Shown: positions 15,758 to 25,184 of the stretch, piece by piece
How positions within the stretch are numbered: position 1 is the first letter of the stretch
Layout: each line of letters opens with the position of its first letter
From: Tetramitus jugosus
Lineage: Eukaryota; Heterolobosea; Eutetramitea; Acrasida; Vahlkampfiidae
Assembly (NCBI GenBank): GCA_937625935.1
Contig: OW569390.1
Span: 1 to 64,000, forward strand
DNA length: 64,000 nt
Direction: 5' to 3'
Translations under genes and position numbers: made by a program
The notes under the pieces: model-generated
The model's input: only the letters and a program-made list of their open reading frames with translations
Database searches by the model: none
What the model was told of the DNA's origin: nothing

Positions 15758-17170
15758 CTACTGTGTGTTGATTAGAAGATAATTTTGCTCATATAATTTC
15801 AAATAGTCAACCACCTTTTTGATGAAAGCATTGCTTCTCCCACAGTCACACCAATACACTCTTTGGATATTGATCAAATAAGGCAATATATTCTCTGTAA
15901 TTGATTCTTGCTTACATCCATTCATGTAAAGAGTGGAAAGACCAGCCAAATGAGGAAACGCATTATCTGTGATGCTCTTGCAATGGCTAATATTGAGAGT
16001 GCGAAGTCCAACTAAATGAGAAAAACTATTATCTGTAATTTGATCACAACCACATACATAGAGCGTATGGAGACCAGTTAAGTGAGTGAGTGCATTGTCT
16101 GTGATTCTCTTGCAAGCAGTCAAATTGAGAGTGTGCAGCCCAACCAAATGAGTGAAAGCATCATCTGTGATTTGATCACAACCGCTGATATCAAGAGTGT
16201 GAATATTAGATATATGAGAAAAGGCTTGATCTGTGATTTTCTTGCAACTACTCATATTGAGTGTGTGGATGCCAGACAAATGAGGAAATGCATGGTCTGT
16301 AATTTGCCCACAACCCATCATATCGAGTGTGTGAATACCTGTCAAGTGACAAAATGCTGTGTCTGTGACATTCCTGCAATATTGCATCTTGAGTGTATGA
16401 ATACCAGTCAAAAAGCTAATTCCATCGTCAGTGATTTTGTCACACAGGAGCATACGGAGTGTGTGAATACCCGTCAAATAACGGAGTGCGTTGTCTGTGA
16501 TTTGACTGCAATTAAGGATACCGAGAGTATGAATGCCAATCAAATGGGAGAAGGCATCGTCTGTAATTGTGGTGCAATAGCTCATATCGAGAGTGTGAAT
16601 ACCCGCCAAATGAGCGAACGCATGATCTGTGATTCCCCTACAACGAATCATTTTAAGAGTATGAATGCCAGACAGATGAGAAAAGGCACTGCCTGTGAAA
16701 TCTCTGCTACCACTGATATCTAGTGTGTGAATGCCATTCAAGTGAGAAAAGGCACGATCTGTGAGTTGACTGCAATTTCTCATATCAAGCGTGTAAATAC
16801 CTTTCAAAAATCGTAAATGCTCATCCAAGACAAAAGGATTCTCGTTCAAGCAAACATTAAACAGCGTTCCCTCGCTCAACCGAAACCAGTGTTCAATTTC
16901 TTTCTCGTCCAGGTCTCTCTTTAGCGTTCTAGTCTTGTTGCACATGATCAAATGATCGAATTTGAATTGATTGATCCCTTTGCAAGTGCAACTCAATTGA
17001 AGCCATTCTCGGGTGTCACAATACTCAATGATATTGGTCCACGTGTCCTTGCACAGTCCAGAACAAATTTCAATGATCTCATTGTTCCTGACATTGCTAT
17101 TCTCTCCATTTCGCTTGGTTGTTGTTCGATTGTCATCATCAGTAAATTTGATGGATTGTTTGTTTCCCAT
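15758..17170 (-). CDS. F-box-like protein with about 13 cysteine-type leucine-rich repeats
   Basis: 470 residues from ATG 17170, chosen because the upstream frame lacks protein character and MGNKQS is an N-myristoylation consensus at the new N-terminus. An F-box-like segment (about 40-70, NIIEYCDTREWLQLSCTCKG) is followed by some thirteen 25-residue repeats of the form ITDxAFSHLxGIHTLDMxxC, the AMN1/cysteine-containing LRR type. The repeats are very similar to each other, indicating recent expansion. The protein probably recruits substrates to an SCF complex, possibly at membranes. A decayed tandem copy lies directly upstream in the same orientation. Confidence 0.8.
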   Translation of the reverse strand: MGNKQSIKFTDDDNRTTTKRNGENSNVRNNEIIEICSGLCKDTWTNIIEYCDTREWLQLSCTCKGINQFKFDHLIMCNKTRTLKRDLDEKEIEHWFRLSEGTLFNVCLNENPFVLDEHLRFLKGIYTLDMRNCSQLTDRAFSHLNGIHTLDISGSRDFTGSAFSHLSGIHTLKMIRCRGITDHAFAHLAGIHTLDMSYCTTITDDAFSHLIGIHTLGILNCSQITDNALRYLTGIHTLRMLLCDKITDDGISFLTGIHTLKMQYCRNVTDTAFCHLTGIHTLDMMGCGQITDHAFPHLSGIHTLNMSSCKKITDQAFSHISNIHTLDISGCDQITDDAFTHLVGLHTLNLTACKRITDNALTHLTGLHTLYVCGCDQITDNSFSHLVGLRTLNISHCKSITDNAFPHLAGLSTLYMNGCKQESITENILPYLINIQRVYWCDCGRSNAFIKKVVDYLKLYEQNYLLINTQ

Positions 17171-17264
17171 GTATCTAGGAGTGTTGTTCGTGTTTTTTGT
17201 TCCCTGAGAAGGACGGAAAGATAAATCAGAGCACACCACATTATTTACTATTTCGTCATTCCGA

Positions 17265-18010
17265 CCAGATTTATTGAATTAGAGTCACAATAGTCAACCA
17301 CCTTTCAATGAATGTATTGTCTCGTCCGCTATAATGGATAAATGCTTTGTCTGTGATTTTCTCAGTCACTCATATTAAGTGTGTGAATGCCAGTCAGATG
17401 AATGAATGCATTGTCTGTAATTTGTTCACAACCACTCACATCAAGAGTACGAATGCCAGTCAAATGAACGAATGCCCCCTCTGTAATTCGAGTGCAAAAC
17501 CTCATGAGAAGTGTGCGTATGCCAGTCACATGATGAAATGCATTGTTCAATATCAAGCGTATTAATACCAGTCAAATGAGGAAATGCCTTGTCTGTAATT
17601 TGGTTGCAAGTACGCATACAGAGTGTGTGAATGCCAGTTAATATTGAAATGCATTGTCTGTGATATGATGGCAGTAAGTAATATCAAGTGTGTGAATACC
17701 GGTCAAATGAGAAACGGCCTGATCTGTGAGTTGACTGCAACTACTCCTATCAAGCGTGTGAATACCCTCCAAGAATTGAAAATATTCATCCCTGGCGTAA
17801 GGATTCTCGTTCAAGCAAACATTAAACAGTGTTCCTTTGCTAAATTGACCAGTGTTCAATCTCTTGTTCTCAATGTTTAGTGTTCTTCTCTTGTTGAACA
17901 AGAGCAAACGATTGAATTTGAATTGGTTGATTCTTTTGCAAGTGTAACTCAATCGCAACCATTCTGGAGTGTCACAAAACTCAATGATTCTAGACATGAT
18001 AGATCCACAC
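17265..18010 (-). pseudogene. Decayed tandem copy of the F-box/LRR gene
   Basis: On the minus strand, RIIEFCDTPEWLRLSYTCKR and INQFKFNRLLLFNKRRTLN (about 17880-17997) parallel the intact gene's F-box region, and FSKGTLFNVCLNENPYARDE matches its pre-LRR linker. LRR units follow (SQLTDQAVSHLTGIHTLD, ITEGAFVHLTGIRTLDVSG) but stops near 17638 and 17362 break them, and only about six of thirteen repeats remain. The 3' end (AGTCAACCACCTTTC near 17290) matches the 3' end of the intact gene, so the whole gene was duplicated and then lost repeats. Confidence 0.85.
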
Positions 18011-18187
18011 AAATACTCACCTTTTCATTCCTCGTGAACATTTTTTCAACCTCACATTGAAACTTGGTGTTGTTCGCCAAAGAAAAGCGGATTATTCTCC
18101 AGTTGGAACTCCCCTTGTAGGAACTTTGCCTGATAATAATAACTCAAGACCAACACAAAAACCAAAAAGACCACAAACAACAAAAGA

Positions 18188-19516
18188 ATGTCCAGACGTG
18201 TTTACTTTGCTGGCAAGAATCATTTTGGTCTCAGACCAGACAACTCGTCCACTACGGTCCAACATGATGTTGATCCAGAAAGTCTCACACCTCGTCGCAT
18301 ACCAGTGTACTTTGAAATTTATGAGCCATTTTTGGCAAAGCCATTGAGACGTCAGTCGGTCAAACAAATGGTATGCACAAACGATTCGTGTTACCTGTTG
18401 ACTACGGAAATGTCTCAAGTGTTCTTTATGGGTGATGAAAATCATCGTGACAAGGAATTGCTTAATGTCCTTTCATCTCCATCGACATCTGCATCTGCAT
18501 CTGCAGAGATGAGTAGTGGTGGTAGTGGTAGTGGTGGTGGTGAAACATCAAAGCATATCGCTCATTTGGCTGCTTTGGATCATTGCTACATTAGTTTGCT
18601 TGGAACAGCGAGACAGAGCACTTTTTACTATTCGTCAATGTTGAATCAAATGTGGTTCACTGGTACGAATTTTGTTGATCATTCGGCCATTGTTCCCGAC
18701 TTGACTCAAGTACAACTGCCAGTTGAACTGCACAACAAGGAGATTGTGAAGATGAATGGAACGGACAGTTCAATGTGTTTCCTGACAAATGATGGTTGTT
18801 TGTACGCACTTGGCAAGTTTAGTGCCGTGGAGAGGACCATGTCAAGAATGAAGATTCCTGGTGTAATGGGTGAAGATCATTCTCCAGCGTATGTCGTAGA
18901 TGTGCAATCCGGTCACGATCACACATTGGTCCTGTTGAGCAATGGTCAATGTTATGGTATCGGCTCATCGGGCTATGGTCAATTGGCATCAGAAGGAACC
19001 AAAGAAGTACTTACATTGTGTGACATTACTGGAAAGGTCACATGGATACGGGCCTGCTCCTATCACTCGTTCTTTGGAACGGAAGATGGATGTGTGTATG
19101 CTAGTGGATACAATGTAGATCACCGACTGGCGATTGACAATACGCAATACGCTTTGACGCCTCCGCGAAAGCTTGATTTTCCAACTGGACAAGTGAAACA
19201 GTTGTTTGGTTATGTGAGCACGATGATTATCGATAAAAAGAACGAAGTGTACACGACTGGAGCCAATGATGGAGGAGATTGTGGACACAACACGTCCGAC
19301 TCTATGGTCAAGACAACTTCATTATTAACACAACCAGCTGACATGATTCAACAAATTGCAAGTGGGGATTTTGTAATTGATTTTGCCTCCGGAATTTATT
19401 TCCGCTTCCTTTACTTCAAGCCAGATCCGAAGAATGCGCACACATTCGCAAAGAAATTGCTGTCTGTTCAGAGGAGACAACAACTACTGGATGTAGATAT
19501 CATTACAGAACAATAA
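18188..19516 (+). CDS. RCC1-like repeat protein
   Basis: 442 residues. The sequence opens with an RCC1-type blade (RRVYFAGKNHFGLRP) and contains more blades: QSGHDHTLVLLSNGQCYGIG followed by SSGYGQLA (about 240-265), CSYHSFFGTEDGCVYASG (about 290-307) and VSTMIIDKKNEVYTTGAND (about 339-357). Several blades are degenerate, as often seen in this expanded protist family. A Ser/Gly-rich insertion lies at about 97-120. The C-terminal tail carries no BTB or other domain. RCC1 propellers serve as guanine exchange factors or ubiquitin-ligase modules; no specific partner is suggested. It converges with the ATPase gene, 31 bp between stops. Confidence 0.75.
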   Translation: MSRRVYFAGKNHFGLRPDNSSTTVQHDVDPESLTPRRIPVYFEIYEPFLAKPLRRQSVKQMVCTNDSCYLLTTEMSQVFFMGDENHRDKELLNVLSSPSTSASASAEMSSGGSGSGGGETSKHIAHLAALDHCYISLLGTARQSTFYYSSMLNQMWFTGTNFVDHSAIVPDLTQVQLPVELHNKEIVKMNGTDSSMCFLTNDGCLYALGKFSAVERTMSRMKIPGVMGEDHSPAYVVDVQSGHDHTLVLLSNGQCYGIGSSGYGQLASEGTKEVLTLCDITGKVTWIRACSYHSFFGTEDGCVYASGYNVDHRLAIDNTQYALTPPRKLDFPTGQVKQLFGYVSTMIIDKKNEVYTTGANDGGDCGHNTSDSMVKTTSLLTQPADMIQQIASGDFVIDFASGIYFRFLYFKPDPKNAHTFAKKLLSVQRRQQLLDVDIITEQ

Positions 19517-19547
19517 ATTGAGTGCTTGTTCGAGACAGCCTGTCTAC

Positions 19548-22500
19548 TCACCAGAAAAGTCTTCTTGCAATTCTCACAGGAAGCAGTCTGACAATTACCT
19601 TTCTGAATTCATCCAGACAGAAGATGACGAGACCACATCCAATGGGGATAAGCCAGAACTGGAATGGCACGGGTCTGGTAGAGAAAATGCGATTGATGAG
19701 CGGCAAGTAAACGCAAACAAATGCCACACAAACCGAGAGGAATGAGAACACGAACAAATTCATGTTCTTGGTCCTGCCTCTGAACGGTAGTTGCTGGAAG
19801 AAGGATAGTTCCCTTGTCCTCGTCGAAATCAAATTACCAGTGATCTGAACCATGACAAGTGTGACAAAGAAGACACATTGACCTGTAAACTTCAACTCAT
19901 CCAATTGGTGTTGAGTCTTACCATAGAATCCAGCAGTATACTTGTCAAAAGCAAAGAATAAATCCCTGATTTTGAATCCTCCGAAGGAGCTCATGTAATA
20001 GAACCACATGCCAAAAGCAGATGTGCATTCCAAAACACCAAGGAACAAATAAGTATGTATCAATAGTTGAATGTTGACCAGGGTCTCGCGTGTCACAGAT
20101 CTTGGCTTCTTCTTCATGATATCTCTTTCACCTTCTTCATAAATGAGGGACAATGATGGGAATACATCGGTACCAGCACAAATGACGACCATCAAGAATG
20201 AACTCAGAGGAGTAGGAAGACCAAAGAATACGTTTCCTAAAACTGGAATCAACTCAGAGAAAGAACCAGCAGGAAGCATATACACCAGAACCTTCTTCAA
20301 ATTATCGAACGCTACTCTACCGAGCCTGACTCCAGTAACAATGGACGAGAACGAAGAATCAGTGAGCACAATATCAGCTGCCTCTCTAGCAATATCGGAT
20401 CCACTACCCATAGCAACACCCACGTTTGACTGCTTTAAAGCAGGACTATCATTCACTCCATCACCAATAGCGGCAACAACATGCTTCAATCTTTGACACT
20501 CCTTGACAATCTTTAACTTGTGCTCGGGTGTTGTTCTTGCAAACACGAGTTCTTTGTAGTTCAACAAGAAATACCATGTTTCCTTACTAAAGTTTGGTAT
20601 ATCAACTCCTTTCACAACAGCAGACTGAGTTCTCAAGTATTCCTTCTTCTCTTTCTTTGAACCGAATCGAGCGACAATATCCTGCATGCACTCATCACTC
20701 GTGATTGCATCCACGTGTTCATTCGTAACAATTCCGACCATTCTTGCAATAGACACTGCAGTTGTTGGATGATCTCCAGTCACCATCATTACTCTAATTC
20801 CTGCAGTTTGGCATTGCTTAATAGCATCTGGTACATCTACTTTTGGTGGATCAATCAAAGAAGCCAATCCCACAAAACATAGATTTTCCATTGGAAAATT
20901 ACGTGCTTCGACATCGAAATGATAAGTAGGAGGGTAGATACTCTCAGAGAGATAAGTACATGACAAGCCAAAGACTCTCTCTCCCTTCTCACTCAACGCT
21001 TCTTGCTCCTGTGCAATATTTTCTCTCATTTCTTGTGTCAATTCGACCTCAGCTCCATCTTCCATCAATATTGTTGTGCATCTGTCCAAAATCATCTCAG
21101 GTGCTCCCTTCATCATCAAGCACACCTGACCAGCGTGCCTGCTATTGCTTGGTTCAGCATAGATTGAAAGCATCCACTTATTCTTTGAATTGAATGGAAT
21201 TTCTACCAGTTTTTCATATCGACCTCTAACGTCATTGGTTCGGACCAGATCCTCAGAGAAGAGCAAGAGTGCTGTATCAGAGGCATCACCAACAACCTTC
21301 CTCTGTTGCAAAGGTAAATGTGCTGTTGTTTCATCAAACACAGCTCTATTACATAAACAACTGGTTTTCAGCAACTCCATAAACGATAAATTCACATCGT
21401 ATAAGCGTCTCATCTCTTCTCCGATCTGATATCTCCTGGAAGCAGAGAGGAAAATATTCATGACAGACATCTTATTCTGGGTTAAGGTACCAGTCTTATC
21501 TGAAGCAATGACACTAATGGAACCAAGTGTTTCGACAGTTGGTAAATTCTTCACCATGACATTGTGTTGAAACATCTTTCGTGCAATCAATGAAAAAGTG
21601 AGGGTAATTGACACGGGCAGACCATCTGGAAGTAGACCAACGACAGCACCAATAATGACAACAATCACACCAGAAACACTCATGAATGAAGGATACTTCT
21701 TCTTGAGCCACAGGCCATAGGCCAATGCAATAGCAAGGCAGACACAAAACGCGAAAGCAACAATAATCAATAAAAAGATATTAATCTCCCTATTAATAGG
21801 TGTGCTGGCTGTTCGTGTACCTCCTGATAGTCTATAAATCTTACCCATGACAGTTCTGTTACCTGTGGCAACCACAATCGCAGATCCTGATCCCTCGACA
21901 ATATTGGAACCCATAAACAACAAGTTCTTTGTTTCCATGTAGTTGACATCAGTGTGATCCACTGTGCAAGAGATAGGCTCAGACTCACCAGTCAACATTG
22001 ACTTGTCCATCTTCAATTGCTGAGTATCGATCACTCTGCAATCAGCTGGTACCTTGTTACCGTTACCCAACACGACAACATCACCCACAACAATGTCCTT
22101 CAATGGAATCTCAGTGGATGAACCATTCCGAATCACAATTGCTGTTTGAGGCAACATTTTTCCAATGGCAGACATAACCTTGAGAGACTGATAGTCCTGA
22201 TAGGCATTAAAGAAGGCATTAATGAAAATGACTGCAAAAATGACGATTGCAAGACCTAAACTAGCTGGATCTGGAACTGGTTTACCAAATGGTTGATAAG
22301 CCAACACACAAGCAATGGCAGCAGGCCACAAGATCAAACTGAATCCACCGAAAAAGTACATGAGAAACTTGAAAATCTTGGACAGATAATTGGTCTGACG
22401 AATCGTATTCGCTCCATCTCTGGCAAGCCTTTGTCTCGCCTGTTCAGAAGTCAATCCAGAATGAATATTGGACTCTGTTCTCTTCTCCAAATCAGACAAT

Positions 22501-22940
22501 GAAATCACATGAAAATCAATCTTCATTTCTTCCTTGAGTTCCCCAGATTGTGTCTCATCGACAACCTTGTTGGGCGCAATGCTCAACTCTGCCACATCCT
22601 CACGATTCTTGTCCATGCTCAGAGCAACCGATAAACCAGTAGATCGATAATTGAACTCTGCTGCCAACTGATTTCCACCACTGATGCTGTTACTTCGACC
22701 ACGTTCATAACCATTGTCACCACCACCAACATTGTTATTGATATCAACCTTGTGAATCGCGTCGATATGATCCAATGAATCAAGGTCCAGACTGGGTCTG
22801 TAGAGATTGGTTTGACTGTCTGAAGTGTTTAATGTTCCTTCAGAGTCAACATAGCACGAGTCTTCTGGATTGTCGTGGACTCGTTGAGTTTCGGGAAGCT
22901 CAATGAACAAGTCACTGTTGTTGCTGCCGTGAGAACTCAT
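19548..22940 (-). CDS. P-type ATPase, P2C (Na+/K+-ATPase)-like
   Basis: 1130 residues. All catalytic motifs are present: TGES about 317-320, phosphorylation site DKTGTLT about 481-487, KGAPE about 611-615, TGDHPTTA about 721-728 and GDGVNDSPALK about 826-836. Ten membrane segments and a cation-ATPase N-terminal domain (about 143-180) surround them. The segment GTDVFPSLSLIYEEGERDIM after TM6 fits Na+/K+-ATPase alpha subunits rather than SERCA. Ion-site residues differ from the animal pump: TM4 has PDGL instead of PEGL (Asp 439), and TM6 has CAGTD, so the first of the two Asp in DLGTD is Cys 921. There is no C-terminal KETYY tail. A 140-residue hydrophilic N-terminal extension may be regulatory. 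Ion specificity cannot be assigned. Confidence 0.85.
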   Translation of the reverse strand: MSSHGSNNSDLFIELPETQRVHDNPEDSCYVDSEGTLNTSDSQTNLYRPSLDLDSLDHIDAIHKVDINNNVGGGDNGYERGRSNSISGGNQLAAEFNYRSTGLSVALSMDKNREDVAELSIAPNKVVDETQSGELKEEMKIDFHVISLSDLEKRTESNIHSGLTSEQARQRLARDGANTIRQTNYLSKIFKFLMYFFGGFSLILWPAAIACVLAYQPFGKPVPDPASLGLAIVIFAVIFINAFFNAYQDYQSLKVMSAIGKMLPQTAIVIRNGSSTEIPLKDIVVGDVVVLGNGNKVPADCRVIDTQQLKMDKSMLTGESEPISCTVDHTDVNYMETKNLLFMGSNIVEGSGSAIVVATGNRTVMGKIYRLSGGTRTASTPINREINIFLLIIVAFAFCVCLAIALAYGLWLKKKYPSFMSVSGVIVVIIGAVVGLLPDGLPVSITLTFSLIARKMFQHNVMVKNLPTVETLGSISVIASDKTGTLTQNKMSVMNIFLSASRRYQIGEEMRRLYDVNLSFMELLKTSCLCNRAVFDETTAHLPLQQRKVVGDASDTALLLFSEDLVRTNDVRGRYEKLVEIPFNSKNKWMLSIYAEPSNSRHAGQVCLMMKGAPEMILDRCTTILMEDGAEVELTQEMRENIAQEQEALSEKGERVFGLSCTYLSESIYPPTYHFDVEARNFPMENLCFVGLASLIDPPKVDVPDAIKQCQTAGIRVMMVTGDHPTTAVSIARMVGIVTNEHVDAITSDECMQDIVARFGSKKEKKEYLRTQSAVVKGVDIPNFSKETWYFLLNYKELVFARTTPEHKLKIVKECQRLKHVVAAIGDGVNDSPALKQSNVGVAMGSGSDIAREAADIVLTDSSFSSIVTGVRLGRVAFDNLKKVLVYMLPAGSFSELIPVLGNVFFGLPTPLSSFLMVVICAGTDVFPSLSLIYEEGERDIMKKKPRSVTRETLVNIQLLIHTYLFLGVLECTSAFGMWFYYMSSFGGFKIRDLFFAFDKYTAGFYGKTQHQLDELKFTGQCVFFVTLVMVQITGNLISTRTRELSFFQQLPFRGRTKNMNLFVFSFLSVCVAFVCVYLPLINRIFSTRPVPFQFWLIPIGCGLVIFCLDEFRKVIVRLLPVRIARRLFW

Positions 22941-23200
22941 TAGAAGGTAAGATTTTGTTGTTTGTGTGTTGGTTGGTGTCTCTAGGAAACTTGATGATTT
23001 TTTGCAGATACCTTGGGAATCTCAGAGGGTGTGATATTTTGCTTGATACCTTCAACAGTTCATCAAATAGGTATCAAAATTCCTTGGTGGGAACACCGAA
23101 AGGTTGCGACGTCGGATGCGAGTTCGACTGTTCTCAAGCCAAGAGGAAGCTCAACTCCGCCCAATTTACTGAATCGCGAACGCGATTTGAAATGTAAATT
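22941..23200. other. Intergenic region upstream of the ATPase
   Basis: About 260 bp between the ATPase start and the 3' end of the next minus-strand gene. It contains the ATPase leader; nothing else is recognised. Confidence 0.5.
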
Positions 23201-23668
23201 TTACTTGAATTCATAATAAGTGGTAGTCCAGCCATCAAACTCCCTGAAATCGCCTGTTCCTCTGTAGTCGGATCCATGAATCAATAGAACATGACCCATA
23301 CCATCGCTTTGTCGCTCCTGGTAGGCCGCACAGATCCCCTTTGGTTCTTCCAAAGAAGCTGTGCCATACTTTTTGAAGAATCTTTCGTGAATCTCCTTGG
23401 CGAGCACTGGTCTTCCGCTCTTACAAACAGTGTAACCCTTGGAGACACGTGTAGGCAATGGCAAAGCTTCTTCTTCCAATTGAAGACTTGCACGATCTTC
23501 AACCTTGTTCTCTTCTTCTTCTCTTGGAGCTGATCCACCATCCAATTCAGTGAATCCAGCTTTGATCAGGGCATTAGTCACATAGTGACCACAATTATTC
23601 TCCAATAGATCTCCGCAAGTGCATTGACCATCATACACATCATAAGCTGCTTCTAACAATGACGACAT
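23201..23668 (-). CDS. Putative NlpC/P60-superfamily cysteine amidase, Tae4-like
   Basis: 155 residues from ATG 23668, which follows an AACAAAAAA leader; the longer frame to 23761 is less likely. NNCGHYVTNALIKAGF (about 23-38) resembles the catalytic-Cys helix of NlpC/P60-like amidases, and GHVLLIHG (about 128-135) provides the His-bearing strand. Between them AKEIHERFFKKYG followed by a GI segment resembles the layout of type VI secretion amidases of the Tae4 group, some of which have moved into eukaryotes. No signal peptide is visible, so if it attacks bacterial cell walls it would need another route, such as phagosomal delivery. An acidic insertion (about 48-68) is unusual. The family assignment is by eye and tentative. 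Confidence 0.45.
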   Translation of the reverse strand: MSSLLEAAYDVYDGQCTCGDLLENNCGHYVTNALIKAGFTELDGGSAPREEEENKVEDRASLQLEEEALPLPTRVSKGYTVCKSGRPVLAKEIHERFFKKYGTASLEEPKGICAAYQERQSDGMGHVLLIHGSDYRGTGDFREFDGWTTTYYEFK

Positions 23669-23846
23669 TTTTTTGTTGATTTGTCCTTGCTTCTCGCAAA
23701 GAAACACAGAGCTTGAATTTGAACGGACTTTCAAGAAATTTTTTTGGGCGGCTGAAACCAAACCTCTGCCTAGAAAGTGGTGTGGGTGTATTGAGTTCCC
23801 GATCCGTATGGTTGAATTACAATTGAATACAATGTAAAATCTTCAT

Positions 23847-25016
23847 TTAATTTTCGTTCGTGTTGTTCGAACCATTGGTAGAAATAGTTTGGCCATGTTG
23901 CATGGTCACAAAATAGTCGGCTGGCAATCCTCGTTCCTGCAGTTCCTTCTCCAAATGAAGCTTAGGTTCCATGACTGGTTCGGTCGTAAGGACAAAAGTT
24001 CCCCAATGCATTCCTATACTCTTATTGGCATGGATGTCCAAACTGATTTGTACAGCTTCAGATGGATTGACGTGCTGTGGTGCCATGAACCAACGAGGCT
24101 CGTACGCTCCAATAGGAATCAGTGCCAAGTCAAATGGTCCCTCATGATTACCAATCTCCTTGAACAAATCAGAAGAATAACCAGTGTCACCAGCAAAGAA
24201 AAATTTCTTGTTCGAGTGGAGAGATGTGACGGACCAGGAACCCCAGAGTGTTTGATTCTTGTCAGTCACAGATCGAGTACTCCAGTGCATGGCAGGAAGG
24301 AACGTGAACTTGAATTGATTATGCTCTGCGGATGCCCACCAATCAAGCTCCATGACTCTCTCTTCAGCAACACCTGCCACATCAATAAACCACTTCTTGA
24401 TCCTCAGAGGAACAAAGAACGTTGGCTCATGATGCTTCTCCAGATCCAATATACTCTGATAATCCAAATGATCATAATGATTGTGAGAAATAATGACCAT
24501 ATCGACCTTGGTAGGCAAATCTTGAACAGTGCTCGGAACGGGAACGAGCCTAGCAGGACCAACAAACTGCGTAGGAGCACAACGATGAGAAAACACTGGG
24601 TCCGTAATGACAGTCAATCCATCAATCTGAACCAAAAAGGTCGAATGACCAATCCAAGTCACTTGAAAGCTTGTAGAGTCAGTAGGTGACTGTATATCAG
24701 CAGAATCCAGTGATTTCAGTGGTAAATCGAAAGAGTCCTTTGACCAAGTCATGCTCTGCTTGATCATGTCTTTTTGGAAGCACAGGAGATCGTAGATGGA
24801 AGAGGATGGATCTTTCCACTCTTTCCACGGATTTCTAAACTTGGTTTCATCGTCAGGGTGAACGTGATGCTGTTGGTTTTTGGTCTCTGTTGAAATTTCG
24901 TGTTTGGCAGCTGTAGTGAACATTTTAGTAGTGGATGATGTTGGTTTTGGTGAGAAAGAGTATAAATTTCGTCTACTGAGATTAACCAGTTGTTTCTTGA
25001 GAGTGGACAAGTGCAT
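23847..25016 (-). CDS. NAPE-PLD-like metallo-beta-lactamase-fold hydrolase
   Basis: 389 residues. The signature SHNHYDHLD (about 174-182) supplies the HxHxDH zinc ligands. Additional metal ligands fit AMHWSTRS (about 241), FFAGDTGYS (about 271) and GMHWGTF (about 336). The opening VTWIGHSTFLVQIDGLTVIT is typical of N-acylphosphatidylethanolamine phospholipase D, which releases N-acylethanolamines from membranes. The first 35 residues are rich in Lys, Arg, Ser and lack acids (MHLSTLKKQLVNLSRRNLYS), a plausible mitochondrial presequence; an internal Met at 32 (MFTTAAK) could give a cytosolic form. Bacterial and fungal relatives (YtnP/UlaG-like) are hard to exclude, so the substrate is inferred. 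Confidence 0.8.
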   Translation of the reverse strand: MHLSTLKKQLVNLSRRNLYSFSPKPTSSTTKMFTTAAKHEISTETKNQQHHVHPDDETKFRNPWKEWKDPSSSIYDLLCFQKDMIKQSMTWSKDSFDLPLKSLDSADIQSPTDSTSFQVTWIGHSTFLVQIDGLTVITDPVFSHRCAPTQFVGPARLVPVPSTVQDLPTKVDMVIISHNHYDHLDYQSILDLEKHHEPTFFVPLRIKKWFIDVAGVAEERVMELDWWASAEHNQFKFTFLPAMHWSTRSVTDKNQTLWGSWSVTSLHSNKKFFFAGDTGYSSDLFKEIGNHEGPFDLALIPIGAYEPRWFMAPQHVNPSEAVQISLDIHANKSIGMHWGTFVLTTEPVMEPKLHLEKELQERGLPADYFVTMQHGQTISTNGSNNTNEN

Positions 25017-25184
25017 TCAAATTCTGAGCTTTTGTGTTCCTTGTGTCTGGGCAAGGAAGAGTCAATCGCTCTAAACGCTCTGGCGCAATGAGGACAACAT
25101 CTCCATCCTTTGCGCACAAACACGGGTTGAAAAACTTCGCCCGATTTCTGGAACTTTTTTCTCCCGGTTCATCGAAAAAAAAGA

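Noticed and set aside
16082-16723. 213-residue plus-strand ORF with repeated pattern
   Set aside because: It is antisense to the LRR repeats of the F-box/LRR gene; the periodicity is inherited from the repeats.
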